Notes: generated by a model from the sequence alone, not told the origin. A stretch of DNA of 64,000 bases from Bradyrhizobium sp. NP1 (GCF_030378205.1 NZ_CP127385.1:3636001-3700000); one strand, 5' to 3'. Numbered from the stretch's first letter, positions 8,771 to 18,536 are shown. Translations and numbers: made by a program.

Positions 8771-9235
8771 ATGAAAACGTTTTCGGCAAAGCCTGCCGAG
8801 GTGACGAAGAAATGGGTGTTGATCGACGCCAAAGGTCTGGTGGTCGGCCGGCTTGCCACTTTCGTTGCCATGCGGCTGCGCGGCAAGCACCTCCCCACCT
8901 ATACGCCCCATGTCGATTGCGGCGACAACGTCATTATCATCAACGCCGCGCACGCGGTGCTGACCGGCCGCAAGCGCGACCAGAAGGTCTATTACAAGCA
9001 CACCGGCTATGTCGGCCACGTCAAGGAGCGCACCGCCAGGGAGATCCTGGAAGGCCGCTTCCCGGAGCGTGTGGTCGAGAAGGCGATTGAGCGCATGATC
9101 CCGCGCGGTCCGCTCGGCCGTGTCCAGCTCGGCAATTTGCGCGTCTATGGCGGCGCCGAGCATCCGCACGAGGCGCAGAGCCCGGAAAAGATCGACGTCG
9201 CCAAGATGAACCGCAAGAACACGAGGGCCGCATAA
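8771..9235 (+). CDS. rplM: 50S ribosomal protein L13
   Basis: A structural protein of the large ribosomal subunit, 154 residues. Family landmarks are [16 protein letters not shown] at the start, [30 protein letters not shown], and [25 protein letters not shown] near the C-terminus. ATG 8771 (MKTFSAKP) is the standard alphaproteobacterial start; an upstream open frame from 8684 would overlap the promoter. It is followed one base later by rpsI, the usual two-gene operon. Confidence 0.97.
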   Translation: MKTFSAKPAEVTKKWVLIDAKGLVVGRLATFVAMRLRGKHLPTYTPHVDCGDNVIIINAAHAVLTGRKRDQKVYYKHTGYVGHVKERTAREILEGRFPERVVEKAIERMIPRGPLGRVQLGNLRVYGGAEHPHEAQSPEKIDVAKMNRKNTRAA

Positions 9236-9236
9236 T

Positions 9237-9713
9237 ATGGCCGAGACCATTCAATCGCTCGATCAGTTGTCGCAGCTGAAGCCGGCTGCTCCTGATGCGC
9301 CGAAATACGTCAAGAAGGTCGACAAGCAGGGCCGCGCCTATGCCACCGGCAAGCGCAAGGACGCGGTCGCCCGCGTCTGGATCAAGCCCGGCGCCGGCAA
9401 GGTCGTCGTCAATTCCCGCGAGGTCGAGGTCTATTTCGCGCGGCCCGTGCTGCGGATGATGATCCAGCAGCCGCTGGTCGCAGCCGCCCGCGCCGGCCAG
9501 TACGACGTGATCTGCACGGTCGCCGGCGGCGGCCTGTCCGGCCAGGCCGGCGCCGTCCGTCACGGCCTCTCCAAGGCGCTGACCAATTTCGAGCCGGAAC
9601 TGCGCGGCGTGCTGAAGAAGGGCGGTTTTCTCACCCGCGACTCCCGCACCGTCGAGCGCAAGAAGTACGGCCGGGCGAAAGCGCGCAAGTCGTTCCAGTA
9701 TTCGAAGCGCTAA
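9237..9713 (+). CDS. rpsI: 30S ribosomal protein S9
   Basis: A structural protein of the small ribosomal subunit, 158 residues. An N-terminal extension of about 35 residues, usual in alphaproteobacteria, precedes the conserved [34 protein letters not shown] and the closing [24 protein letters not shown], whose tail reaches the ribosomal P site, are intact. It starts one base after the rplM stop and ends 48 bases before a strong terminator. Confidence 0.97.
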   Translation: MAETIQSLDQLSQLKPAAPDAPKYVKKVDKQGRAYATGKRKDAVARVWIKPGAGKVVVNSREVEVYFARPVLRMMIQQPLVAAARAGQYDVICTVAGGGLSGQAGAVRHGLSKALTNFEPELRGVLKKGGFLTRDSRTVERKKYGRAKARKSFQYSKR

Positions 9714-9761
9714 TTGCTTCGCTAAAAATTGCCGCGAATGCGGCTTTGCGAAAAGCGGAAA

Positions 9762-9786
9762 GGGCGCCGGCAAGGCGCCCTTTTTT
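9762..9786 (+). terminator. Rho-independent terminator of rplM-rpsI
   Basis: A perfect 7-bp stem GGGCGCC/GGCGCCC (9762-9768, 9774-9780) with loop GGCAA is followed by six T residues. Confidence 0.9.
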
Positions 9787-9941
9787 CGTTGCCGCGTTAA
9801 TTTCCAATTGACGCAGTTTTTCCTGAAAACTTGTCCGTGAACGCAAACGGATTTCGAACGCGCCGTCCCTAGACTTTTGGGCAAGGGGGCACAATCCAGC
9901 CTGATACGGCGCGTCTTGCGCCCCTCCGTTCATATTTCGGG

Positions 9942-11165
9942 ATGACCATGTCGCTCGACAGTCACACGCTTTATCTGATCGCCACGATGGTCGCGGCCAT
10001 GCTTGGCGCAATGCTGCTGTTTTTCGGCGGCCAGGAGAACAATCCGGCGTTGAAATGGTGGGGAACCGCCTATCTGCTCGGGGCTGCCTCGGTCGCGCTC
10101 TGGACGCTGGCGGGTCATCTCCTCAACGACATGCTTTCGCTCGCGATCGGCGCCGTCGGCTTCATCGCCTGCGGCATGATCTGGAACGCGGCGCGGGTGT
10201 TCCATGGCCGCAAGCCGAACCTGCCGGGACTGGTGCTCGGCGCCATCGCCTGGATCGGCGCCGCGACGCTGCTCGATCCGGCGGCCGCCGCGCTGCGCGT
10301 CACGATCGGTGCCGCCATCGTCGCCCTCTACGCGGTGCTGACCGCGATGGAATTGTGGTCGGAGCGGCGGCGGACGCTGAAGCGGCGCTGGCCCGCGATT
10401 GTCGTGCCGGTGCTGCATGGATTCGTGCTGATGCTGCCGATCCTGATCGGCGACTTCCTGCTTGCGCCGGGCGAGAAATTCGCCGGCAGCCTCTGGGCCA
10501 CGGTGTTCTCGATCGAGCTCGTGCTCTACGCGATCGGCACGGTGTTCGTGATCTTCATGCTGGTCTCGGAACGCACGGTGACCGCGCACAAGAACGCGGC
10601 CTCGATGGACCCCCTGACCCAGATGCTCAACCGCCGTGGCTTTGCGGAAGCCTGCGGCCGCGTCATCGAACGCGAGGCCACCGCTGGTCGCCCGGTCACC
10701 GTCATGATCTTCGACATCGACCATTTCAAGTCGATCAACGACCGCTTCGGCCATCCCGCGGGCGATGAAATCCTGAAGCTGTTCTCCGCCGTCATCGTCA
10801 ACAATTTGCGGATCAGCGATCTTTCGGGCCGCATCGGCGGCGAGGAGTTCGCGGCGCTGCTGCCCTGCTCGCTGGAAGAGGGCGTGATCGTGGCCGAGCG
10901 CGTGCGCGAGGCGTTCGAGGCCTCCGGCATCGTCTGCGAGGACGGTGCGGTCGACACCACGGTCTCGATCGGCGTGGCCGGCGGGCCCGCCGGCACCGAG
11001 CTCGAAGTGCTGCTCGCCGCCGCCGACACCGCGCTCTACCAGGCCAAGCGCGGCGGCCGCAACCGCGTCGAGGCCGCCGAGGAGCTGCCGTTGTCGCTGG
11101 AGAAATGGCGGCGCACGACGGCGGGGCTGCCGGCGCACGCGCGCGCCCGGCCGGTGGTGGCCTGA
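9942..11165 (+). CDS. Membrane diguanylate cyclase (GGDEF domain)
   Basis: Makes cyclic di-GMP from two GTP. The first ~210 residues form about six membrane helices without a recognised sensor domain. The C-terminal GGDEF domain starts at SMDPLTQMLNRRGF and has the metal-binding DIDHFKSINDRFGHPAGDE. Its signature is GGEEF, an active variant. RISD lies five residues before it and is a complete product-inhibition I-site. The end LYQAKRGGRNRV is standard. Translation can start at ATG 9942 or 9948. It stands alone, so the input signal is unknown. Confidence 0.92.
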   Translation: MTMSLDSHTLYLIATMVAAMLGAMLLFFGGQENNPALKWWGTAYLLGAASVALWTLAGHLLNDMLSLAIGAVGFIACGMIWNAARVFHGRKPNLPGLVLGAIAWIGAATLLDPAAAALRVTIGAAIVALYAVLTAMELWSERRRTLKRRWPAIVVPVLHGFVLMLPILIGDFLLAPGEKFAGSLWATVFSIELVLYAIGTVFVIFMLVSERTVTAHKNAASMDPLTQMLNRRGFAEACGRVIEREATAGRPVTVMIFDIDHFKSINDRFGHPAGDEILKLFSAVIVNNLRISDLSGRIGGEEFAALLPCSLEEGVIVAERVREAFEASGIVCEDGAVDTTVSIGVAGGPAGTELEVLLAAADTALYQAKRGGRNRVEAAEELPLSLEKWRRTTAGLPAHARARPVVA

Positions 11166-11209
11166 CCGGGCGTAACCGCGCGTTTACCATCACTCTCTAT
11201 CCTCGTTGC

Positions 11210-11443
11210 ATGGACTCATCGCGCAATCGACGTGCCCGGCTTGCCCTGATGTCGCTGGAAGCGGCGGCGGCCACGGCGCGCGGCGGCTTTGCCTGCATGT
11301 TCTCGACGGCGGACGAGTATGAGAGTGCGCTGATCTCGGAGCGGCGGGCGCAAGGTCGCTATCGCCAGTCCGGCCCCTGGCCGACCGTGATGTTCATCGG
11401 CTGCTCGCTGATGGTCGCGGGTGCGGCGCTGCTGCTCGGCTGA
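11210..11443 (+). CDS. Small single-pass membrane protein, unknown function
   Basis: Seventy-seven residues from ATG 11210 (MDSSRNRR). A basic N-terminus is followed by a soluble part with FSTADEYESALISERRAQG, and the protein ends in one hydrophobic helix (PTVMFIGCSLMVAGAALLLG). It starts 45 bases after the diguanylate cyclase stop on the same strand. I do not recognise the family; coding is supported by codon composition and the clean helix only. Confidence 0.5.
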   Translation: MDSSRNRRARLALMSLEAAAATARGGFACMFSTADEYESALISERRAQGRYRQSGPWPTVMFIGCSLMVAGAALLLG

Positions 11444-11516
11444 GATACCGCCGCAGCGCGGTTAAGTGCCGTCCGTGTGATTGGCATCTGGCTGCCCGCC
11501 GTGGCACCAACCGCTA

Positions 11517-11717
11517 ATGCAGCTTCAGTCGACGCTTACCTGTCCGCATTGCGCCCACCAGGCCACCGAGACGATGCCTGTCGACGCCTGCCAGTTCTTC
11601 TACGACTGCAAGGGGTGCGGCGAACGGCTGAAGCCCAAGCCAGGCGATTGCTGCGTTTTCTGCTCCTATGGCTCGGTGCCATGCCCGCCGATGCAGGCGG
11701 GGAATTGCTGCTCATGA
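11517..11717 (+). CDS. Cysteine-rich GDCCVFCSYGxVPCPP protein
   Basis: Sixty-six residues with 11 cysteines (positions 9, 12, 25, 31, 34, 45, 46, 49, 56, 64, 65). CPHC and CKGC look like a zinc-ribbon-type pair. The central GDCCVFCSYGSVPCPP is a widely conserved signature of small bacterial proteins of unknown function that I recall seeing near metal-resistance genes; that association is from memory. ATG 11517 (MQLQSTLTCPHC) begins at the conserved part; an in-frame start at 11481 is possible. Nothing nearby indicates a metal operon. Confidence 0.75.
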   Translation: MQLQSTLTCPHCAHQATETMPVDACQFFYDCKGCGERLKPKPGDCCVFCSYGSVPCPPMQAGNCCS

Positions 11718-11784
11718 AGTTCCACTCTTTCCAGGCCCGCGCGGCGTCGTTAGAAACGCAAGTTCCCGACGAGAGGCTCCATCC

Positions 11785-12087
11785 ATGATCACCGAAATCG
11801 CCCAGATCGACATCAAGCCCGGCAGCGAGAAGGATTTTGAGGCGGCGGTGGCCAAGGCACGTGCCGCCTTCGGCCGCTCCAAGGGCTTTCACGGCTTCGA
11901 GCTGCATCGCTCGATCGAGAAGCCGCAGCGCTATCGCCTGATGGTCAAGTGGCAGACGCTGGAGAACCACACTGTCGACTTCCGCGGCTCGGAGAACTTT
12001 GCCGAATGGCGGGGCCTTGTCGGCCAGTATTTTGCCTCGCCGCCCGAGGTCGAGCACACCAGCACGGTGCTGACCTCGGCAGTCTGA
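11785..12087 (+). CDS. Antibiotic biosynthesis monooxygenase (ABM) domain protein
   Basis: One hundred residues forming a single ferredoxin-like ABM domain: MITEIAQIDIKPGSEKDFEAAV at the start, GFHGFELHRSIEKPQRYRLMVKW in the middle, and WRGLVGQYFASPPEVEHTSTV at the end. Such proteins include quinol monooxygenases and heme-degrading enzymes, but the fold alone does not reveal the substrate. ATG 11785 follows GAGAGG by about eight bases. It is convergent with the AI-2E-type permease, with ten bases between stops. Confidence 0.85.
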   Translation: MITEIAQIDIKPGSEKDFEAAVAKARAAFGRSKGFHGFELHRSIEKPQRYRLMVKWQTLENHTVDFRGSENFAEWRGLVGQYFASPPEVEHTSTVLTSAV

Positions 12088-12097
12088 GCGCTCGCCG

Positions 12098-13231
12098 TCA
12101 GGCCACCGCGGCCTCGCGCGGCGGGGCGTCGGCCTTGAAATAGTCGATCATCACCTTGGCGATCGCCATCAGCGGCAGCGCGAGCGCGAGCCCCCAGATG
12201 CCGAACACCACGCCGAGCAGGATCTGGAACGCAAACAGCGTGGCCGGCGGGATGTCGAGCGCCTGGCGCTGGATGATGGGGGTCAGCACGTAGCTCTCCA
12301 GCGCATGCACCCCGAGGAACAGGACGAACGCGCTGAGCGTGGCGATCCATCCCGATGCAAGGCTCGCCAGCACCACGATCAGCCCGGCCAGAATCGCGCC
12401 AACCGTCGGGATGAAGGCGAGCAGGCCGGCCTGGATTCCCAGGATGAACGAGCCCGGAATGCCGATGATGGCGAGGCCAATCCAGGTCACCAGGAACACG
12501 GCGCACATGGTGAGGATCTGCGCGATCAGCCAGCGCTCCAGTGTCTCGCCGATGCGGTCGACGATGACGGTGGCGCGGGCGCGGTGCTTGGCCGGCGCCA
12601 TGAACAACAGCCCGTTGCGGTAGACCGACGGCTGGGCGGCGAAGGCAAGCCCCAGGAACAGCACGATGAAGAAGTTGCCGACCGCGCTGACCGTGCCCAG
12701 CAGCAGTTTCAGGGTCTGGCTGACAATCGCGCCGCCGCTGGACGCGATGGCGCCGGCGCCCGGAAAGTTATGCGTAGACGGAGTGGCCGGCGTCGCGGAA
12801 GCGGGCGATGAGCCCGCAGCGGCCTCACCCTGGTTGCCGAGATCGAAGTAACTGGTATCGATCCCGTTCTTCTCCAGGAAGGCTTTCACGTTCACGAGCT
12901 GCGACTTGATCGTGTTGCTCAGCGCCGCCGCCTGCTGTGCGATGGTGGTGCCGCCGAGAAAGACGATGCCGGACAGCATGCCGGCAAGCACCAGGCAGAC
13001 GATGGTCAGCCGCAGCGCATGCGGCAGTTTGACCACGCGGCCGAGCAGGTGGGTCATCGCGGTCAGGGCGACGCCGAGCAGCATGCCGGCAAAGATCAGA
13101 AACAGCGTCGCCGCGAACGACCAGGCAAACCACAGCAGGCCTGCGAACAGCACGATGCCGATACCGCCGACCGTGATCGCCCAGGCGAGGTCATTGCGGG
13201 CGGAGAGGCGCTCTTCGCTCAGGCCGGTCAC
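12098..13231 (-). CDS. AI-2E family transporter (PerM/TqsA-like permease)
   Basis: About 377 residues and seven to eight membrane helices in the AI-2E exporter pattern: three N-terminal helices, a soluble stretch with VNVKAFLEKNGIDTSYF, then helices ending in GLALALPLMAIAKVMIDYF. The conserved SFILGIQAGLLAFIPTVGAILAG segment is present. A Ser/Ala/Thr/Pro-rich linker (GSSPASATPATPST) interrupts the soluble region. GTG 13231 is chosen because AAGAAGGA lies six bases upstream; the frame stays open to 14260 but that part overlaps the divergent gene and is not protein-like. The substrate is unknown; many members are not autoinducer transporters. Confidence 0.88.
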   Translation of the reverse strand: MTGLSEERLSARNDLAWAITVGGIGIVLFAGLLWFAWSFAATLFLIFAGMLLGVALTAMTHLLGRVVKLPHALRLTIVCLVLAGMLSGIVFLGGTTIAQQAAALSNTIKSQLVNVKAFLEKNGIDTSYFDLGNQGEAAAGSSPASATPATPSTHNFPGAGAIASSGGAIVSQTLKLLLGTVSAVGNFFIVLFLGLAFAAQPSVYRNGLLFMAPAKHRARATVIVDRIGETLERWLIAQILTMCAVFLVTWIGLAIIGIPGSFILGIQAGLLAFIPTVGAILAGLIVVLASLASGWIATLSAFVLFLGVHALESYVLTPIIQRQALDIPPATLFAFQILLGVVFGIWGLALALPLMAIAKVMIDYFKADAPPREAAVA

Positions 13232-13462
13232 GGTGATTCCTTCTTGCACGACGTCCGCCGGCAGTGTTTCGTCAAAAGCCGTCGGGATCAAGCCCGCGCC
13301 GGGGCGCAGGGCTGCTGTGTGCGCCGCCCGCGATTCGGACAGCTGCCCAGGTGGTCCGAACCGGCATTCTTGCAGGGCTGTGGAGCAGACGACGGATGTT
13401 GATCGGGACGCGCCCGCCGGGCATGATCGCGGCTCCATTCGCGGCAGGAGGCAGAAACGGCG

Positions 13463-14233
13463 ATGAGGAGGCCGGTGGTCGGCGTGATCGGAAACACCCA
13501 TCGCGTCGAAAATCGATTTCAGGTGCAGATGGTCGGTGAGCGGAATCTCCGCGCGCTCGCCGACGTCGCCGGCGCCCTGCCGCTGATGTTTGCCGGCCTG
13601 CCCGAAATCACCGATGTCGGCGCGCTGCTGGACACGGTCGACGGCATCGTGCTGACCGGCGCGCGGGCCAACGTGCATCCGACGCGGTTCAACACCGAGC
13701 CCGACGCCAAGCACGAGCCTTACGACATCCACCGCGACGAGGTCGCGCTTGCGCTTTCCCAGGCCTGCGTCGCGCGCGGCGTGCCGCTGTTCGGCATCTG
13801 TCGCGGCCTGCAGGAGATGAACGTCGCCTTCGGCGGCTCGCTGCATCCGGAGATCCGCGAGCTGCCCGGCCGCATGAACCACCGCATGCCGCGGCTGGAG
13901 AGCGGCGAGATCCATCCCGATCCCAAGGTGATCTTTGCCGACCGGCACGAAGTGACGCTGACGCCGGGCGGCGCGTTCGCGACCCTCCTGGGTTGCGAGA
14001 TCATCCGGGTGAATTCGCTGCACGGGCAGGGCATCCTCGAGCCCGGCAAGCGCGTCGTCATCGAAGGGGTGGCGGAAGACGGTACGATCGAGGCGATCCG
14101 GATTGCGGAGGCGCCCGGCTTTGCGCTCGGGGTGCAGTGGCACGCCGAGTACGACCCGCAGAAGAACCCGATCAACCGCAAGCTGTTCGAGGCTTTCGGC
14201 GAGGCGCTCGCGAAGCATCGGCGCGCGGCCTGA
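13463..14233 (+). CDS. Class I glutamine-amidotransferase-like hydrolase (peptidase C26, PuuD-like)
   Basis: Two hundred and fifty-six residues, family of gamma-glutamyl-GABA hydrolases. The nucleophile elbow GICRGLQEMNVAFGG holds the catalytic Cys (about residue 112). The His-Glu pair is in GVQWHAEYDP near residue 226, and VNSLHGQGI is the conserved preceding motif. Homologues cleave gamma-glutamyl amides in putrescine breakdown, but no puu genes are adjacent, so the natural substrate is open. ATG 13463 follows GGAG-like bases. It ends before a terminator shared with glnA. Confidence 0.9.
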   Translation: MRRPVVGVIGNTHRVENRFQVQMVGERNLRALADVAGALPLMFAGLPEITDVGALLDTVDGIVLTGARANVHPTRFNTEPDAKHEPYDIHRDEVALALSQACVARGVPLFGICRGLQEMNVAFGGSLHPEIRELPGRMNHRMPRLESGEIHPDPKVIFADRHEVTLTPGGAFATLLGCEIIRVNSLHGQGILEPGKRVVIEGVAEDGTIEAIRIAEAPGFALGVQWHAEYDPQKNPINRKLFEAFGEALAKHRRAA

Positions 14234-14278
14234 GCGGCCGCAGCCGCGAGGTTCTTGCAACCAGCCTGCAAAGCAAAA

Positions 14279-14300
14279 GGCGCCCCGGACGGGGCGCCTT
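14279..14300. terminator. Bidirectional terminator between the C26 hydrolase and glnA
   Basis: Stem GGCGCCCC/GGGGCGCC (14279-14286, 14291-14298) with loop GGAC, followed by TTTCT on the plus strand and by TTTTGCTTTG on the minus strand. It suits both convergent genes. Confidence 0.85.
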
Positions 14301-14318
14301 TCTCATTTCGCGTGCTGC

Positions 14319-15728
14319 TTACAGCGAATAGTACATGTCGAATTCGACCGGATGCGGCGTCATTTCGAAGCGCTCGACCTCGGTCAACTTCAGCTCGATG
14401 TAGCTGTCGATGAAGTCGTCGTCGAACACGCCGCCGGCCTTGAGGAACGCGCGGTCCTTGTCGAGGCTTTCCAGCGCCTCGCGCAGGCTGCCGCACACGG
14501 TGGGGATCGCCTTCAGCTCTTCCTTCGGCAGGTCGTAGAGGTCCTTGTCCATCGCCGGGCCCGGATCGAGCTTGTTCTTCACGCCGTCGAGGCCCGCCAT
14601 CAGCATCGCGGCGAAGCCGAGATAGGGATTGGCCATCGGGTCGGGGAAACGCACCTCGACGCGCTTGGCCTTCGGGTTGGCCGTGTACGGGATGCGGCAC
14701 GAGGCCGAGCGGTTGCGCGCGGAGTAGGCGAGCAGCACCGGCGCCTCATAGCCCGGGACCAGACGCTTGTACGAGTTGGTCGACGGATTGGTGAAGGCGT
14801 TGATCGCCTTGGCGTGCTTGATGATGCCGGCGATATAGGAGAGGCAGATCTCCGACAGGTCGGAATACTTGTTGCCGGCGAACACCGGCTTGCCTTCCTT
14901 CCAGATCGACTGGTGGCAGTGCATGCCCGAGCCGTTGTCGCCGTAGACCGGCTTCGGCATGAAGGTGGCGGTCTTGCCGTAGATGTGCGCGACCTGGTGG
15001 ATGCAGTATTTGTAGATCTGCATCTGGTCGGCCATCAGCGTCATCGTGTCGAACTTCATGCCGAGCTCGTGCTGGGCCGAGGCCACCTCGTGGTGGTGCT
15101 TCTCGACCTTGACGCCCATCTTGGCCATGGCGCCGAGCATCTCCGAGCGCATGTCCTGCACGGAGTCCTGCGGCGGCACCGGGAAGTAGCCGCCCTTGGT
15201 GCGGATGCGGTGGCCGAGGTTGCCGCCCTCATATTCGGTGTCGGAATTGGTCGGCAGCTCCGAGGAATCGAGCCGGAAGCCGGTGTTGTAGGGGGTCGCG
15301 GAAAAGCGCACGTCGTCGAACACGAAGAATTCCGCCTCGGGTCCGAAGAACACGGTGTCGCCGATGCCCATCGACTTCACCATCGCCTCGGCCTTCTTGG
15401 CCATGCCGCGCGGATCGCGGTTATAGGGCTCGCCGGTGGTCGGCTCGAGCACGTCGCAGATGATGACCATGGTGGTCTCGGCGAAGAACGGATCGATCGT
15501 CGCGGTGACCGGATCGGGCATCAGGCACATGTCGGATTCGTTGATCGCCTTCCAGCCGGCGATCGACGAGCCGTCGAACATCTGGCCTTCAGCAAAGGTG
15601 TCCTCTTCGATCATGCTGACGTCGAAGGTCACGTGCTGCCACTTGCCGCGCGGATCGGTGAAACGCAGGTCGACGTATTTGACGTCGTTGTCCTTGATCG
15701 CTTTGAGGACGTCTTTGGCGGTCTTCAT
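14319..15728 (-). CDS. glnA: Glutamine synthetase type I
   Basis: Makes glutamine from glutamate, ammonia and ATP. Full length at 469 residues. Signatures are [21 protein letters not shown] (metal-binding glutamates), [13 protein letters not shown] and [10 protein letters not shown]. Tyr398 in [11 protein letters not shown] is the site adenylylated by GlnE in GSI-beta enzymes, so activity is expected to be turned off under nitrogen excess. AAGGGG precedes ATG 15728. It is downstream of glnB with 144 bases between; in B. japonicum these genes form a glnBA unit, the likely arrangement here. Confidence 0.98.
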   Translation of the reverse strand: MKTAKDVLKAIKDNDVKYVDLRFTDPRGKWQHVTFDVSMIEEDTFAEGQMFDGSSIAGWKAINESDMCLMPDPVTATIDPFFAETTMVIICDVLEPTTGEPYNRDPRGMAKKAEAMVKSMGIGDTVFFGPEAEFFVFDDVRFSATPYNTGFRLDSSELPTNSDTEYEGGNLGHRIRTKGGYFPVPPQDSVQDMRSEMLGAMAKMGVKVEKHHHEVASAQHELGMKFDTMTLMADQMQIYKYCIHQVAHIYGKTATFMPKPVYGDNGSGMHCHQSIWKEGKPVFAGNKYSDLSEICLSYIAGIIKHAKAINAFTNPSTNSYKRLVPGYEAPVLLAYSARNRSASCRIPYTANPKAKRVEVRFPDPMANPYLGFAAMLMAGLDGVKNKLDPGPAMDKDLYDLPKEELKAIPTVCGSLREALESLDKDRAFLKAGGVFDDDFIDSYIELKLTEVERFEMTPHPVEFDMYYSL

Positions 15729-15872
15729 GAATACCCCTTATTTCTCCGGGTCGGTTTCCAAGTGAGGGCGTTAGATTCCGCGAACGAATTTAGGGCCGCC
15801 ATCGCGGCCTCTTTCTGCTTCTGGTGCGGTGGATTTGACATTCGCTTCGGTGTTGTTCGGATAGCATCGGGC

Positions 15873-16211
<339 letters not shown>

Positions 16212-16578
16212 TTAGCGCCTCCCGGGCATTGCAGGTCAAACGAGCGAGCTGGTCGGTCGCGAAAGGCGCGCAGGTTTTGCGCTTGTCCTCGATGCCGGGC
16301 GTTGTCTGGCTGCCGAGCGGCAGTCCGATGCACCGATCGCGGCCTGCATGCGCGACGAACCAGAGTGGCTTCCTCGAAAGCAGGGTCTATGCCAAGTTGT
16401 TAACGGACCTGTTTTCGGAACGTTATCAGACTTTTGATAGGCATTTCGCCTGCGAACGAGTGAAAGTCCAGCATAGCGAAGCACATGAAATAGGCAAATA
16501 GGTCAATATCTGTGCAATTCCTGGCGGCGTACCGCGGGCCGGCGGGCGGAATGCCTCAGGATTGATCGGGGACTGGAT
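16212..16578. other. Divergent intergenic region glnB / nnr
   Basis: The 367 bases hold the glnB sigma-54 promoter and its leader. The part nearest nnr (16430-16578) is AT-richer and should carry the nnr promoter, but I see no convincing boxes. No small gene is supported. Confidence 0.6.
16378..16396 (-). promoter_or_regulatory. Sigma-54 promoter of glnB-glnA
   Basis: Read on the minus strand the bases are CTTGGCATAGACCCTGCTT. The -24 GG (16393-16392) and -12 GC (16381-16380) are exactly ten bases apart, and TGGCAT-N5-CTGCT matches the TGGCAC-N5-TTGCW consensus closely. Transcription would start near 16368, leaving a leader of about 155 bases. B. japonicum glnB is known to have an NtrC-dependent promoter of this class; I see no unambiguous NtrC site upstream. 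Confidence 0.75.
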
Positions 16579-18078
16579 ATGGAAGTTCTGACGACGGCCG
16601 AGATTGAACGCGCCGACCGGCTCGCCATCGCCGCGGGCACGCCGGGCTTCGCGCTGATGCTCAGCGCCGGCCAGGCGGTCGCGGAAGCCGCGACGGATCT
16701 CGTCGAGCAGGGGCCGATCCTGGTGGTGGCGGGCCCCGGCAACAACGGCGGCGACGGCTTCGTCGCGGCGGCCGAGCTTGCCGCGCAGGGCCGCGAGGTC
16801 TCGGTGATCCTGATGTGCGAGCGCGACCAGCTCAAGGGCGACGCGGCGTCCGCCGCGCGCGGCTGGAAACATCCGCTGCTCCCGTTCACGCCGCAGGCGA
16901 TCGGCAAGCCCGCGCTGATCATCGATGCGCTGTTCGGTGCGGGCCTCAGCCGTCCCGTCGAGGGCGAGGCGCGCGCCATGATCGAGGCGATCAACGCTAA
17001 TGGCGCGCCGGTGCTCGCGGTCGACCTGCCGAGCGGGATCAACGGCACGTCGGGCGCGGTGATGGGTGTCGCGGTGCAAGCGACCGAAACCGTGACTTTC
17101 TTCCGCAAGAAGCCCGCGCATCTCCTGCTGCCGGGCCGCATCCATTGCGGTCCCGTCCGGCTTGCCGACATCGGCATCCCTGCGCAGGTGCTGGATGAGA
17201 TCAGGCCGCAGACCTTCGAGAACACGCCGGAGGTGTGGCGGACCCGGTTTCCGGTGCCGAAGATCGACGGCCACAAATATGCCCGCGGCCACGCGCTGAT
17301 CGTTTCCGGCGGCATAGAGGCGACGGGCGCGGCACGCATGGCGGCGCGGGCCGCCTTGCGCGCGGGCGCCGGGCTCGCGACGCTCGCCTCACCTCGGGAT
17401 GCGCTTGCCGTGAATGCCGCAGCGCTCACCGCGGTAATGGTCCGCGCCGTCGACACGGTGGTCGAGTTCGGCGAGCTGCTTGCCGACAAGCGGTTCAATG
17501 CGCTCGTGATCGGGCCGGGCGCCGGCGTCGGCGAGCGGACCCGCGATTTCGTGCATACGGCGCTGTCGATGCGGCGACCGGCCGTGCTCGATGCGGATGC
17601 GTTGACGAGCTTTGCTGCCGCACCCGAGCGCCTGTTCGAGTCGATCAGGCTTTCGTTCGATCCGCAGGTGGTGCTGACGCCGCACGAGGGCGAGTTTCCG
17701 CGGCTGTTTTCCGACATCAGCAACAAGAATCCTGGTCGCTCCAAGCTGGAACGGGTGCGCGATGCGGCCGAACGTTGCGGCGCCGTGGTGCTGCTGAAAG
17801 GTCCCGATACAACGGTGGCCGCGCGCGACGGCCGCGCCAGCATCGCGGCCAATGCGCCGCCCTGGCTGGCGACCGCCGGCGCCGGCGATGTGCTCGCCGG
17901 CATCATCGCGGGGCTTCTCGCGCAGGGCGTGCCGGCCTTCGAGGCCGCTTCGATCGGGGTGTGGATGCATGGCGAGGCCGCGCGCGAGGCCGGCCCGGGC
18001 CTGATCGCCGAAGACCTGCCGGAAACGCTGCCCGCCGTGTTCAGGCGCATCTATGACGAGTTCGGCATCGACTATTGA
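16579..18078 (+). CDS. nnr: Bifunctional NAD(P)HX epimerase / ADP-dependent NAD(P)HX dehydratase
   Basis: Repairs hydrated NADH and NADPH. The 499 residues hold two domains. YjeF_N (about 1-215) has VVAGPGNNGGDGFVAAAEL and ALFGAGLSRPV, the epimerase motifs. The C-terminal ribokinase-like dehydratase (about 225-499) has KYARGHALIVSG, DADALTSF, VLTPHEGEFPRL and TAGAGDVLAGIIAGLLAQG, where the Asp is catalytic. Both domains appear intact. ATG 16579 is preceded by GGGG. The 3' end overlaps the next gene by 26 bases. Confidence 0.95.
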   Translation: MEVLTTAEIERADRLAIAAGTPGFALMLSAGQAVAEAATDLVEQGPILVVAGPGNNGGDGFVAAAELAAQGREVSVILMCERDQLKGDAASAARGWKHPLLPFTPQAIGKPALIIDALFGAGLSRPVEGEARAMIEAINANGAPVLAVDLPSGINGTSGAVMGVAVQATETVTFFRKKPAHLLLPGRIHCGPVRLADIGIPAQVLDEIRPQTFENTPEVWRTRFPVPKIDGHKYARGHALIVSGGIEATGAARMAARAALRAGAGLATLASPRDALAVNAAALTAVMVRAVDTVVEFGELLADKRFNALVIGPGAGVGERTRDFVHTALSMRRPAVLDADALTSFAAAPERLFESIRLSFDPQVVLTPHEGEFPRLFSDISNKNPGRSKLERVRDAAERCGAVVLLKGPDTTVAARDGRASIAANAPPWLATAGAGDVLAGIIAGLLAQGVPAFEAASIGVWMHGEAAREAGPGLIAEDLPETLPAVFRRIYDEFGIDY

Positions 18079-18526
18079 GAAGCGCGGGCGCGCGTTGCGG
18101 CGCCTGGACCTTGCGGATATGGACGAAGCGGCGCGGGTCCACCGCGTTGCCTTTGACGCTGCGCTGCCGCGGCTCGCCGGGCGCCATACGCCGGAAGAAG
18201 ACCGCTGGTTCTTCCGTGAGCGGGTGTTCCCGGCCTGCGAACTCTGGGGCGCGTTCGACGGCGCGGCGATGCGAGGGATGATCGCTTTCCGAGCGGACTG
18301 GATCGACCAGCTCTATGTGCTGCCACAGGCGCAAGGGGACGGCGTCGGCAGCGCCTTGCTGCAAATCGCCAAGGATGGCTGCGCCGGCCTGCAGCTTTGG
18401 ACCTTCCAAAGCAACGTGAGAGCGAGGCGCTTCTATGAACGGCGGGGATTTGCGCTCGTTCGCCAGACCGATGGCGACAATGAGGAGCAGGAGCCCGACG
18501 CGCTGTATCGCTGGACGCGCGGCTGA
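18053..18526 (+). CDS. GNAT family N-acetyltransferase
   Basis: One hundred and fifty-seven residues. The acetyl-CoA-binding motif A is IDQLYVLPQAQGDGVGSALLQIA, and the C-terminal motif VRARRFYERRGFALVRQTDG is typical of the family. The substrate is unknown. ATG 18053 lies inside nnr and has no clear ribosome-binding site, so coupled translation or a slightly later start is possible. Confidence 0.85.
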   Translation: MTSSASTIEKRGRALRRLDLADMDEAARVHRVAFDAALPRLAGRHTPEEDRWFFRERVFPACELWGAFDGAAMRGMIAFRADWIDQLYVLPQAQGDGVGSALLQIAKDGCAGLQLWTFQSNVRARRFYERRGFALVRQTDGDNEEQEPDALYRWTRG

Positions 18527-18536
18527 CGCTACCGTT

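Noticed and set aside
12098..14260. Extended 720-codon reading of the AI-2E-type permease
   Set aside because: The N-terminal half overlaps the divergent hydrolase gene and is not protein-like; GTG 13231 has a proper ribosome site.
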